Shown here: piece after piece, positions 1 through 8,587 of the stretch | How the letters are laid out: each line of letters opens with the position of its first letter | Position numbering within the stretch: the stretch's first letter is position 1 | Assembly: GCA_029001845.1 (NCBI GenBank) | Contig: JAREWP010000075.1 | Location: 124,001-188,000, forward strand | From: Candidatus Magnetocorallium paracelense | GTDB taxonomy: Bacteria > Nitrospirota > Thermodesulfovibrionia > Thermodesulfovibrionales > Magnetobacteriaceae | Reading direction: 5' to 3' | DNA: 64,000 nt | The notes under the pieces: model-generated | What the model was told of the DNA's origin: nothing | What the model saw: only the letters and a program-made list of their open reading frames with translations | The model's database searches: none | Translations under genes and position numbers: made by a program

Positions 1-6
1 AGGACT

Positions 7-3000
7 CTAATCATCTTTACGAATTTTATTGTAGAATGCTGTTTGCTCTTTCATGTATCCGGAGAATAACATTTCGCTTTCAACACTCCTGCCCTTTATG
101 AGTTTAAAGAACTCTTCCTCATAATAGACCTTTCCTCTTGAATCGCTGCCTGTATCATAAAAAGCCGACAGAGAAGCGGCGTAGTATGGAGATTTTTCGA
201 GGTTAAATAATTTGTGGAGATAATATTCTATTGAGGAGAGGTTTTTTTTCTGTGCGGCGGCTTTCAGCTTATTGTGATATTGTTTCTTATGAGTATTGAA
301 AGCTCTAAAAAAATTTCGATAGGAAACAGCTTTATTGGGAACGTTGGCAGCCTCTGTGAAGTACGATTCCGATAATAAAAGCGCAAGGGAGCGTTTATTC
401 CTGAACGAATCGGATAATTTCTCAAACTCCTCTTTATTATTGGTGTATACTGCAGACAGAGCGGCGTATTCAAGTATCCTTTCATTTTGAGAGTCCTTTA
501 AATAAGTGAGAGAAGTTTTATAATCGTCTTCCAAAAAGGCTTTTAATCCTGTTAGCCTTTTTTTTGCGTTTTCATCGAATAAATTAGATATTGCTTCGGA
601 AACATGAAGTTTATTAATGTCTGCCAAGTAAACCAGAAGGTCCTCGATTAAAGAGAATCTCACTTTTCCATTGGCCCTGGTTTTTATGAGTTCAAATAAT
701 ATATCTCTGTACTTATAAAAATCCTCATCTATCAAATATGTTTGAGGGAGATATTCGGCCAGATCGTTTTTATAGATCGATATATATTGTCTTAAAAGGG
801 ACGAATACTTAAACTCCAGCATAATCTTGGCGAATCTCTTTATATTCATTGTATTAAAAGTCATAATATCCTTCTGACGAGCAGGTATGTGCATTTCCAT
901 GATAACGTTTTTTACCGTATTGCTTACTCCTGTTTGCTTTGCATAAGCCAACTTTCCGATACGGCCTTCAACGTACAAATTATTATCCGAATTAAAGGGA
1001 GAGGAATATCTGCTCGTTACTACATCGAGTATAGGCGATGAGAAACCAATCCATGACAAGATATCGGACTCATTCAGGTCGATCTGTTTAAATACCAGGT
1101 GATTTTCTTTATATTTTTCGAGAATTTTCGGGAAATCCAGTTTAAGGGGCTCCCTTGAGCCGATTAGCATAATCTCGGCAAAACGGTTATTTATAACCAG
1201 ATGATGAGGGAAAACAGAAGAAAAAGCTTTTAGTATCGATGACAGCGCCTCCTCATCCATCCTGGCGAGGTTGAACCATTGAATAAATAACCCCTGCTCA
1301 CTTAGATTATCTAAAGATATTTGCATAAACTCTTTGGTAAAGAGGTTGGCGGAACCGGTAAGCCATGCACGAGAGGGTTGAGAGACAATGGCATCGAATT
1401 TATTTTCGGAAATTAAACTGTTAAGATAGAGGTAATTCCTGCCATCTGCTATCTCCAGACGCACTCTTTTATCGTTCAAAGGATTGATCTCACTGTTTGG
1501 AGGATAGATGGTGTGTACAAGATCGACGATTTTTTTCTCATATTCAATAACTGTAATTTCCTCAAAATTATTTGCTTTTTCCAAAGACAGCAATGTTCCG
1601 CCTGCGCCAAGTCCGATTAAACAGGCATTCCGCAGATTGTCTCTTAAAAAAGAAGGGATTACACCCATCCATGTCTCTATTATACCGCCGGAAACATCTC
1701 CGTTCCTTTTGATAACAACGGCAGCTTCGGCGATACCGTTATTATATACTGAAAAACTTGCCTGATCTTTTGATTTTGTTATTGCCAAGGTAGAAATCGT
1801 ATTCTCACCTTCCTGTACAACAGCGATACGTGACTTTATTAATTCCACTCGCTCAAGGAATTGCGCTCTACTGTCGGAATACCATATTGTCAGACCGGTG
1901 GCAAGTATTTTCTTAAGATCAAAGTTTACGTTCACTCTTGGCAGTAAACATAATAATACAAGCGAGGCAGCCAAAAGTTTCTTTTGCTTAAAGCTTATTG
2001 AAAGGATCAGTGCGATGATGACATTTGCTACAATCGTATAAAAATAGGCGAAATTCAATCCGAACGATTTATATAGAAGGTAGGGGGCTGCAAAGGAACC
2101 TAAGATATTCCCTGCCGTAGTAACGGCGTAGGCCATCGATGCGCCTGTATTGGGATTTTCACCGTTTTGCACCAGCAGCTCAACGGAAAAGGGAAATAAA
2201 AATCCATATAATAATGCAGGTAAAAACATGACAAGAAAACAGAAGACGAAACGTATATGTATGGCAGTAAGGGTCGCATCGGGGAAACTTTCGGAAATTA
2301 AATAATTCAGTTCCGGCGCAAGATAAGAGAGGGGATATGCCGTTAAAGCCGAGAGTCCTATAATGAGTTGAAATGAGATGTAGAGGTTGATTCCAAAAGC
2401 GGTTCCCCTGTTCCTCAGTAAATGATAAACCAATGAGCCGATGCCGATACCCAACAGAAAGGTGGTTAACATCATGGAAAAACCGTAGATTGTACCGCTT
2501 ACAACAAGAATATTCAGTTTTGTCCATAAAATTTCGTAACAGATCGACGTTATACCCGAAAAAAGGAGTGCGCAATAAATTATATATACATTATAATTGC
2601 GCCTGGCAGGCATTTCCTTCTCCGATTTTTCGGGAATTGCTCCCTCTTTGTAGAGGGTTCTTTTATCTAATGCAAAGGAGAATAGAAAGATCAGAATGTT
2701 CAATGATGCAACGATAAATAAGGCGTTCAATCCAAAGGCGGGCAACAGATAAAATCCGGCAATGTAAGTTCCCAATGCTGCGCCCAGTGTATTTGCAAAA
2801 TAGAGAGTGGCCGTTCCAAGCCCGGCCTTTTCCTTTTCCATATCAAACCCTCTGATGAGTAAAGGAAATGTCGCACCCATAAAAAAGGTTGGTATTATGA
2901 GAATGGAAAGAGCGGAGAAAAACTGAAACAGAGGAGCGCCTGCCGGGCCGAAATGAAATATCTTTACGAGAAAGGAATAGATGAATATTGTTTTATCAAA

Positions 3001-3267
3001 AAGAAAGAGAGAGAGTATGCCATATATCCCTATTGCCAATTCGAAAATACCGTAGACAAAGATGGGTCTTTTTACATGCTTACCGGCGAAAAAGAGAGCA
3101 CCCAGAGCCATTCCGCCAAAAAAGGATGCAAGAATTATTGAAATGGCGCGATCCGTCCCGCCTAATGTGAGAATCAGTATCCTGGTCCATACAATTTCGT
3201 AAACCAACGATGTAAGACCGGATAAAACAAATAATATGGTTATGCATTTTTTTGTAAAATTGTCCAT
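7..3267 (-). CDS. Polytopic membrane protein fused to spermidine-synthase-like domain
   Basis: 1086 residues. The first ~430 residues are strongly hydrophobic with many membrane segments in two MFS-like halves; both halves carry a related start (LTSLVYEIVWT near residue 18 and ITSICYEILWTK near 240), suggesting an internal duplication. A Rossmann SAM-type domain follows: GLGAGG near residue 551, an IEYE acidic strand end, and ADGRNYL, all typical of the spermidine synthase superfamily. The last ~300 residues are helical, soluble and unassigned, an unusually long tail for the family. Real polyamine synthesis is uncertain, since many such fusions have no known substrate. It starts at an ATG and lies alone on the minus strand upstream of the pilin genes. 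Confidence 0.8.
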   Translation of the reverse strand: MDNFTKKCITILFVLSGLTSLVYEIVWTRILILTLGGTDRAISIILASFFGGMALGALFFAGKHVKRPIFVYGIFELAIGIYGILSLFLFDKTIFIYSFLVKIFHFGPAGAPLFQFFSALSILIIPTFFMGATFPLLIRGFDMEKEKAGLGTATLYFANTLGAALGTYIAGFYLLPAFGLNALFIVASLNILIFLFSFALDKRTLYKEGAIPEKSEKEMPARRNYNVYIIYCALLFSGITSICYEILWTKLNILVVSGTIYGFSMMLTTFLLGIGIGSLVYHLLRNRGTAFGINLYISFQLIIGLSALTAYPLSYLAPELNYLISESFPDATLTAIHIRFVFCFLVMFLPALLYGFLFPFSVELLVQNGENPNTGASMAYAVTTAGNILGSFAAPYLLYKSFGLNFAYFYTIVANVIIALILSISFKQKKLLAASLVLLCLLPRVNVNFDLKKILATGLTIWYSDSRAQFLERVELIKSRIAVVQEGENTISTLAITKSKDQASFSVYNNGIAEAAVVIKRNGDVSGGIIETWMGVIPSFLRDNLRNACLIGLGAGGTLLSLEKANNFEEITVIEYEKKIVDLVHTIYPPNSEINPLNDKRVRLEIADGRNYLYLNSLISENKFDAIVSQPSRAWLTGSANLFTKEFMQISLDNLSEQGLFIQWFNLARMDEEALSSILKAFSSVFPHHLVINNRFAEIMLIGSREPLKLDFPKILEKYKENHLVFKQIDLNESDILSWIGFSSPILDVVTSRYSSPFNSDNNLYVEGRIGKLAYAKQTGVSNTVKNVIMEMHIPARQKDIMTFNTMNIKRFAKIMLEFKYSSLLRQYISIYKNDLAEYLPQTYLIDEDFYKYRDILFELIKTRANGKVRFSLIEDLLVYLADINKLHVSEAISNLFDENAKKRLTGLKAFLEDDYKTSLTYLKDSQNERILEYAALSAVYTNNKEEFEKLSDSFRNKRSLALLLSESYFTEAANVPNKAVSYRNFFRAFNTHKKQYHNKLKAAAQKKNLSSIEYYLHKLFNLEKSPYYAASLSAFYDTGSDSRGKVYYEEEFFKLIKGRSVESEMLFSGYMKEQTAFYNKIRKDD

Positions 3268-3600
3268 TTTTAGATACTTTTTCGATTAAACAGAAGCAAT
3301 AAGTATTCGGAACCGGGTAAATTTATTTAAAATTTAAAATTAAGAAACAGATGTGAAATGCAAATTGTGAGTTCTCCCTATTATATTTGTTTTAACCACG
3401 GGGCACACGAAGGCCGTGTAGAAAGAATTTTGAGAAGCCGGTTTTTTTTGGTCAGGATATGACCATGGGCAGGAAAAACATTAAGGTTGAAGGCGTATTA
3501 ATTTTACTTACATTTTAATATACGATAATACCATGATTAAAGAACTGCTTTGTATGCTTATTTAACTTTGCTTAATTTGAAAGGGCTGTTTAAGTTTTTT
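3268..3600. other. Intergenic, no gene seen
   Basis: About 330 bases between the membrane/spermidine-synthase-like gene and the first pilin gene. It is AT-rich, has no convincing reading frame, and shows no strong terminator hairpin. It should hold the promoter of the downstream minus-strand gene, but I cannot point to a clear site. Confidence 0.5.
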
Positions 3601-4077
3601 TCAGTAGTTTTTCCTATTATTGCAGTCAACCATGAAAGTCAAGTCTTCCTGTATTCTTTTGTCCGAGTTTGCAATGGCAGTCGCCCTAAAGCATGGAATT
3701 TGAGCGTTGCCGTCAAAATCTATATTATTCTCTATACATATACTAAAATTTAGTCCTCCAAGTGCAACACCATTTTTGTACTCGGGATTAAAACCAGGGA
3801 GCAGACCTTTTATTACATTAACATTATCCTGATTTTTTGCACATGTTCCTGTATTGGGAGGATAGAACCCGTTATCTGAAAAATACTCCTCTGCCAACAG
3901 ACTGATAGACTCCAGATTCACCCTTGCCTCACTGTAGGTTGCATTTCTTGTAAAACCGATATAGGCGGGGATTGCGATTGCAGAGAGTATGCCTATTATT
4001 CCCATTACAATAATTAATTCAATAAGAGTAAAGCCTTTTTTTTTCGTCAATTTCGAATCGTTTATTGCATTCAGCAT
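3601..4077 (-). CDS. Type IV pilin-like prepilin
   Basis: 158 residues with a class III signal: a short basic leader ending KKKG at residue 15, then the mature start FTLIELIIVMGIIGILSA with the +5 glutamate (E20) needed for cleavage, methylation and assembly. The N-terminal helix is followed by a small globular domain with four cysteines, which could form two disulfides. It should be an inner-membrane prepilin processed by PilD peptidase, either a major or minor pilin or a pseudopilin. An AGGTGA ribosome site precedes the ATG. It lies about 140 bases downstream of a second pilin gene on the same strand, so the two may be co-transcribed. Confidence 0.88.
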   Translation of the reverse strand: MLNAINDSKLTKKKGFTLIELIIVMGIIGILSAIAIPAYIGFTRNATYSEARVNLESISLLAEEYFSDNGFYPPNTGTCAKNQDNVNVIKGLLPGFNPEYKNGVALGGLNFSICIENNIDFDGNAQIPCFRATAIANSDKRIQEDLTFMVDCNNRKNY

Positions 4078-4220
4078 TTTTCACCTGCCAATTTTTTTAT
4101 CGGTACAGTTTTTAAGCCGGAAAATAAAATTATTAAACGTCATAATAATCCTTACCTTAATAAAAAGACATCGAGGCGCCGAGGCGCCTCGATACTCTTT
4201 CATGATTATGAAAATGGAGA

Positions 4221-4751
4221 TTATTCTCTACAAACCTGTTTTCTTGATAGTGGATCGGTGTGGTTCGCGTCGTCGTCCCATCCCTGAAAGATTGCACAAT
4301 CAGCTGAAATCGAGACCTGAATAACACCTTCACCGGCAGCGGCGCCGGCGCCAGAATTAAAAAGAATACTGGAGTTCCAGGGTGAGGAAAAGCCTAAGCT
4401 GCTCTGGGCGCTGTACCACTGTACGGCAATATCGCTCACATTACTCCATTGCGTAATGATTGTGTGATCAGCAGTTGTAATGACACCGTCATAATTAACG
4501 TCGGCAGTATCGAGTTCTGCATTGTTACCGGTTGTCTGATACATATCCCATGTTGTAATCCAACCCTTTAATTCCTGATATGCTCCAAATGTACTTTCCT
4601 GAACGGACTTTAACTTCGCCTTTTGCTGCTGACCCAGATAGGCCGGGATCGCGATAGCGGACAAAATTCCTATAATAGCCAAAACCACAAGTAATTCGAT
4701 CAGGGTAAAACCCTTTTCACTGTTTCTTAAATCACCTAATTTCTTTAACAT
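4221..4751 (-). CDS. Type IV pilin with dockerin-like calcium loop
   Basis: 176 residues. Leader of 14 residues ending EKG, then FTLIELLVVLAIIGILSA with E19 at mature position +5, the canonical PilA-type N-terminal helix. The globular domain contains DVNYDGVITTAD at residues 84-95. This fits the dockerin/EF-hand loop D-x-N-x-D-G-x-I-x-x-x-D (D84, N86, D88, D95), so calcium may stabilise the pilin head. The start is set by an excellent AAGGAGG ribosome site. It is probably the first gene of a two-pilin unit and has a sigma-54 promoter candidate about 225 bases upstream. PilA identity is likely but not proven, so I give no symbol. Confidence 0.88.
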   Translation of the reverse strand: MLKKLGDLRNSEKGFTLIELLVVLAIIGILSAIAIPAYLGQQQKAKLKSVQESTFGAYQELKGWITTWDMYQTTGNNAELDTADVNYDGVITTADHTIITQWSNVSDIAVQWYSAQSSLGFSSPWNSSILFNSGAGAAAGEGVIQVSISADCAIFQGWDDDANHTDPLSRKQVCRE

Positions 4752-4975
4752 TGTTTACCTCCTTAAATGTTGTGTTTGTCGTGAATTACATTACAATACA
4801 TTATTACGATGTGTCAGATACATCTATTTTGATACTTAGTAAACAGCTATTCATTTTATTATAGCTGCGCCTACTTATCACCCCCCCCTTACTATATTAG
4901 AAATTACTCCAAAATATTTTAAAAAAGATTTGTTTTGGTTAATGAAACTGAATCTGTTAATGTTTTATATTTTAA

Positions 4976-4991
4976 AGCAATCTTCATGCCG
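4976..4991 (-). promoter_or_regulatory. Sigma-54 (-24/-12) promoter candidate for the pilin gene
   Basis: Read on the minus strand the site is CGGCATGAAGATTGCT: GG and GC doublets with exactly 10 bases between them and a good fit to TGGCACGN4TTGCW. It sits ~225 bases upstream of the pilin ATG on the same strand. In several Gram-negative bacteria pilA is transcribed by RpoN under PilR, which makes the match credible. The leader would be about 210 nt. The region around it is AT-rich, so a chance match is possible. Confidence 0.55.
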
Positions 4992-5135
4992 GTGCGTTGT
5001 TGCTGTGATATCTTAATACGACCTTAAAAACAAGTGAGTTATTGTAAATAGAAATTGACAAATTTTTGCATAACATGACAATTGTTGTCAACCATCGGAT
5101 TTAGTTTGAGATATCGTAACTATATTTTAGTTTTT

Positions 5136-5345
5136 AGGCTGAAGACTGAAGGCTGAAGTAAAAAAATCAAATGAATTTGGTGTGTTGATCAATAATAAGC
5201 TTTAAATTTTATCGATAACCTATGTTTTACCTGACAGTCTTCAGCCTTCAGTCTATACACCCAAGTAGTTACAAATTTTGTAGATATTCTTGTCTTTGCC
5301 TGATAGTTCTCAGCATTCAGTCTATCTGCCTGAGTAGTTACGAGA
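5136..5345. repeat. Heptad repeats, CTGAAGN family
   Basis: 5136-5160 reads as 7-base units GGCTGAA, GACTGAA, GGCTGAA. The reverse-complement pattern recurs at 5236-5256 and, more diverged, at 5298-5330. These last two sit in ~50-base direct repeats sharing a flanking CCTGA and a trailing AGTAGTTAC. The first and second blocks are inverted and could fold across ~75 bases. A further inverted copy lies near 61305-61345. Confidence 0.7.
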
Positions 5346-5493
5346 TATTGAAATATATTAAGTTGTAAATCTTTTAGTTTTTTTGTTATGTTTGTAACAG
5401 TTAGCTCGATGCGCGAGTTCAGGTCTGAAGACATGACCGTCCTTCCGAAAGACGTTGACTTGATGCAGAGGAATTTCAGAATAATAACGAACC

Positions 5494-5558
5494 GTAGGAC
5501 AGGCGTCTCGCCTGTCCTACGTACCGAAATTTCTTTATGGTAGCCCTAAACAGAAAAG
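5494..5558. repeat. Dispersed palindrome repeat (GGACAGGCG type), copy 1
   Basis: A near-perfect palindrome with arms GTAGGACAGGCG / CGCCTGTCCTAC, followed by a conserved tail that starts GCCGAAATTT in the other copy and ACCGAAATTT here and runs to AACAGAAAAG. Two related palindromes, one with the same tail, lie at 56450-56589. It has no coding content. It resembles REP-like intergenic elements. Confidence 0.75.
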
Positions 5559-5582
5559 CAAAAAATGTAACCATAAGGCTTT

Positions 5583-5732
5583 AGCCTGCGCGAACCGTTG
5601 GTTAGCCGAACCCGGGCGCAGGCTGAAGCCTGCGGCTACATTTATGAAGTCCGCCGGAGGCGTTATGTTTTTGCATCGGAATTTCAAAGAAATTCCCTTG
5701 AAGTCACCTCTCCCCCTTTAAAGGGGGAGAGG
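5583..5732. repeat. Intergenic hairpins (GCCTGCGC and CTCTCCCCC types)
   Basis: AGCCTGCGC at 5583-5591 pairs with GCGCAGGCT at 5616-5624. A second hairpin, CCTCTCCCCCTTT / AAAGGGGGAGAGG at 5707-5732, is followed by AAGAGAAAAGTCGCTG, a tail also found after the related hairpin at 12575-12622. Further members lie at 25666-25696, 61112-61145 and 61211-61234. Between them, 5677-5696 is a GGAATTTC/GAAATTCC palindrome also seen at 25704 and 61242. Confidence 0.65.
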
Positions 5733-5815
5733 GAGTAAGAGAAAAGTCGCTGCCTGCGGCAGCTGACTTATGTAAATGTAATATATTCTAAATAATCGTA
5801 ACTAAGGGGAGCTTT

Positions 5816-6832
5816 ATGAAGGATATAAAAGTAGGAGTAATAGGTTGCGGGTATTGGGGGCCGAATTTGATAAGAAATCTGAACGAGAATCCCGATACGG
5901 ATGTTGTATACGCCTGTGATCTTGATAAAGGCAAACTGGAACGAATTAAGCTCAGATATCCCAATATAGACACTTCAATGGATTATAAGGACCTTTTGAG
6001 AGACGACCGTATAGATGCAGTCGCAATCGCCACGCCTGTTTTTACACACTACGCCATTGCATACGAGGCAATCGAGAGAGGTAAACATGTGCTTATAGAG
6101 AAGCCCTTTACTTCGAATGTCAGGGAGGCTGAGTCCCTGGTGGATTTGGCTTCTCAAAAAGGTGTTATCCTGTTTGTTGACCACACCTATTTATATACGG
6201 GAGAGATAAAAAGGATTAAAGAGCTTGTGAATTCAGGCGATATTGGCGACTTGTACTACCTCGACGCCGTGAGGATCAATCTTGGGCTCTTTCAGCAGGA
6301 TATAAATGTAATTTGGGATCTGGCCCCTCACGATATATCCATAATAGATCATATCTTCGGCGAAGACCCTGTAAGCGTTTCGGCAAACGGAACCTCTCAC
6401 ACATCCAGCGGAATAGAGGACGTAGCCTTCGTGACATTGAAGTTTCAAGGCAGCTTTATTGCTCATCTTCATATAAACTGGCTCTCTCCCGTTAAAATCA
6501 GAAAGATTATTTTAGGTGGAAGTAAAAAGATGGTTGTATTCGACGACCTCGATACAGGCAGTAAGCTAAAGATTTATGACAAAGGCATAATGTTTGCAAG
6601 AGTCAATGAGAAAGTTTCTTATACAAACAGGATTCAGTACCGGATCGGTGATATGCATGCTCCTCATATAGAGTCTGTGGAGGCTTTACAGGTAATGATC
6701 AGGCATTTTGCAGAGTGTGTAAAAAAGAAAAAGAGACCTCTCTCCGACGGTGTGGCGGGACTTCGAATCGTCAGAATACTGGAAGCAACGGAAAAATCGC
6801 TCAGAAAAGGCGGAATTAAAATCGATATATGA
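5816..6832 (+). CDS. Gfo/Idh/MocA-family sugar dehydrogenase
   Basis: 338 residues, the normal size of the family. The N-terminal Rossmann domain opens with VGVIGCGYWGPNLIRN (NAD(P) binding), and the family EKP motif is present in HVLIEKPFTS near residue 100. The C-terminal part is the substrate-binding alpha/beta domain. The next two genes encode a hexapeptide acyltransferase and a PLP aminotransferase. That trio matches the WbpB-WbpE-WbpD route in which a UDP-GlcNAc-uronate is oxidised at C3, transaminated and acetylated. The exact substrate is inferred from context. The stop overlaps the next start by 4 bases (ATGA), so translation is coupled. AAGGGGAG precedes the ATG. Confidence 0.85.
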   Translation: MKDIKVGVIGCGYWGPNLIRNLNENPDTDVVYACDLDKGKLERIKLRYPNIDTSMDYKDLLRDDRIDAVAIATPVFTHYAIAYEAIERGKHVLIEKPFTSNVREAESLVDLASQKGVILFVDHTYLYTGEIKRIKELVNSGDIGDLYYLDAVRINLGLFQQDINVIWDLAPHDISIIDHIFGEDPVSVSANGTSHTSSGIEDVAFVTLKFQGSFIAHLHINWLSPVKIRKIILGGSKKMVVFDDLDTGSKLKIYDKGIMFARVNEKVSYTNRIQYRIGDMHAPHIESVEALQVMIRHFAECVKKKKRPLSDGVAGLRIVRILEATEKSLRKGGIKIDI

Positions 6833-7491
6833 AAAATGTAATCTATAAAGGCGTTTCTATAGGTGATGGAACGGTTATTGAACCACCCTCTATAATCGGC
6901 AAACCGCCGAGAGGCTCGACTGATGGCGACCTTGAATTGATAATCGGCGAAAATTGTCACATCAGACCCTTTTCCACTATTTATTCGGGAACGAAAATTG
7001 GGGATAACCTTCAGACCGGCCACGGAATTTTTATAAGAGAAGATAATGTCCTTGGTCATAATGTAAGTATCGGCACGAATGCCGTGCTGGAGCATGGTAA
7101 CAAAATAGGCGATTACAGTCGAGTGCACAGCGGTTGCTTTATGGAGTTGACAACGATTGGAAAATATGTTTTTGCAGGTCCGAACGTAACTTTTCTGGAT
7201 GATCCCCACCCAATGTGTCCAAAATACAATGAGTGTATAGGTGGTCCCGTTGTCGAGGATTTTGCGAAGATCGGAGGTCACTCTACTATACTTCCGGGAG
7301 TAACAATCGGGAGTTACAGTCTCGTCGGGGCCGGGTCCGTTGTCACCTGCAACGTACCTTCCAAATGTGTGGTGTACGGTAATCCGGCCAGAGTTGCAAA
7401 AAACACGGATGACCTTGTATGTTGTACAGGCATGTATGACAAGCCTTATGATTGGCATCCATACAATGTAAAAGGTAAGAAAAATGCATAA
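6829..7491 (+). CDS. Left-handed beta-helix N-acyltransferase (WbpD-like)
   Basis: 220 residues made almost entirely of hexapeptide repeats (for example TIYSGTKIGDN, VSIGTNAVLEHG, SVVTCNVPSKCVVYGNPAR), the trimeric left-handed beta-helix acyltransferase fold. The loop with DDPHPMC probably shapes the acetyl-CoA/acceptor site. In WbpD-like enzymes it N-acetylates the 3-amino group made by the neighbouring aminotransferase. It overlaps both neighbours, by 4 bases upstream and 8 bases downstream, as expected for a translationally coupled pathway. The acyl donor and exact sugar are not readable from sequence. Confidence 0.85.
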   Translation: MKNVIYKGVSIGDGTVIEPPSIIGKPPRGSTDGDLELIIGENCHIRPFSTIYSGTKIGDNLQTGHGIFIREDNVLGHNVSIGTNAVLEHGNKIGDYSRVHSGCFMELTTIGKYVFAGPNVTFLDDPHPMCPKYNECIGGPVVEDFAKIGGHSTILPGVTIGSYSLVGAGSVVTCNVPSKCVVYGNPARVAKNTDDLVCCTGMYDKPYDWHPYNVKGKKNA

Positions 7492-8587
7492 TATTCCATT
7501 TGTTGATTTAAAGGCCGGCTTCAAACCTGTAAAGGATGAAGTGCTGAGGGCTCTGGAATCCGTTTTTGACGAGATGAGCCTCAATAACGGGCCAAATCTT
7601 CGCAGTTTGGAACAGGAGTTTGCAAACTATTGCAATACCGGTTTTGCTGTAGCCGTTGCTTCAGGGACAGAGGCTTTGCATTTTGCTCTCCTTGCCTGCG
7701 GGGTAAAACCCGGTGACGAGGTGATCACTACGCCAAATACTTTTTTCGCCACTGTAGAAGCGATTGTTCACAGTGGCGCACGCCCTGTATTTGTCGATAT
7801 CGATCTTAATACATATACCATGGATCCAAATCTCCTGGCAAGCAGGATTTCCTCGAAAACAAAAGTGATCATACCTGTCCATATGTATGGACAAACTGCC
7901 GGTATGTCACATATTAAAGAAACAGCCGGGGAAAGTGGCATTCACGTAATAGAAGACGCATGTCAGGCCCATGGCGCCTTGTATAACGAAAAAAAGGCCG
8001 GATCAATGGCAAAGGCGGGATGCTTTAGTTTTTACTTTACAAAAAACCTGGGCGCCTATGGCGAAGGCGGTATTGTAACGACAAGTAATGAAGAGATTGC
8101 GAATAAAATCATGCTCTATCGTAATCATGGCCATACATCCAAATTTGAACATCATGTTTCCGGTTTTAACGGTCGGATGGACGAATTGCAGGCCGCCATA
8201 TTGAGGATAAAGCTGAAAAGGCTGGAGGACTACAATAACAGCAGGAGAGAACTGGCGGACAATTACAATGCCCTCCTTAAAAATACACCCCTTATCCTGC
8301 CGTCGGAAAGTAAAGGAAGGCGTCATGTCTATCACCTTTATGTGGTACGTCACAGAATGAGAGATTCCCTTATGGAGCATCTCAACAAAAACGGAATAGG
8401 CACGGGCATACATTACAAAATCCCTGCTCACTTGCAGGAGGCTGTTAAGCATTTAGGCTATAAAAAAGGTGATTATCCCGTTACCGAGACAGCAGCTTCC
8501 GAGATTCTTTCCCTGCCTATGTACCCGGAACTTACAACCTCTGACCAGGAATATATTGCAGAGAAAATCAAGGAGTTTTTTAATTGA
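7484..8587 (+). CDS. DegT/DnrJ/EryC1-family sugar aminotransferase (WbpE-like)
   Basis: 367 residues, full length for the family. GTEALHFAL (residues ~61-69) forms part of the PLP phosphate site, VIEDACQAHGA holds the cofactor aspartate, and the Schiff-base lysine is in FYFTKNLGAYGEGG. It should transfer an amino group from glutamate to a keto-sugar nucleotide, most likely the C3-keto product of the Gfo/Idh enzyme two genes upstream. It overlaps the acyltransferase gene by 8 bases and the following epimerase by 4 bases. Confidence 0.87.
   Translation: MHNIPFVDLKAGFKPVKDEVLRALESVFDEMSLNNGPNLRSLEQEFANYCNTGFAVAVASGTEALHFALLACGVKPGDEVITTPNTFFATVEAIVHSGARPVFVDIDLNTYTMDPNLLASRISSKTKVIIPVHMYGQTAGMSHIKETAGESGIHVIEDACQAHGALYNEKKAGSMAKAGCFSFYFTKNLGAYGEGGIVTTSNEEIANKIMLYRNHGHTSKFEHHVSGFNGRMDELQAAILRIKLKRLEDYNNSRRELADNYNALLKNTPLILPSESKGRRHVYHLYVVRHRMRDSLMEHLNKNGIGTGIHYKIPAHLQEAVKHLGYKKGDYPVTETAASEILSLPMYPELTTSDQEYIAEKIKEFFN

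Larger units (their letters stand above)
4752..5815. other. Long repeat-rich intergenic region
   Basis: Over 1 kb between the divergent pilin and sugar-biosynthesis operons without a believable gene. It holds, in order, the pilin promoter region (with a run of nine C near 4880), heptad repeats at 5136-5340, a palindrome at 5494-5520, a hairpin at 5583-5624, a palindrome at 5677-5696 and a C/G-rich hairpin at 5707-5732. The promoter of the plus-strand operon should lie at its right end, where an AAGGGGAG ribosome site precedes the ATG at 5816. Confidence 0.6.

Noticed and set aside
5189-5434. An 81-codon minus-strand frame in the pilin/sugar intergenic region
   Set aside because: It translates the heptad repeats into an internally repeated peptide (TRISTKF, HRLSIKF); the repeat explains the open frame.
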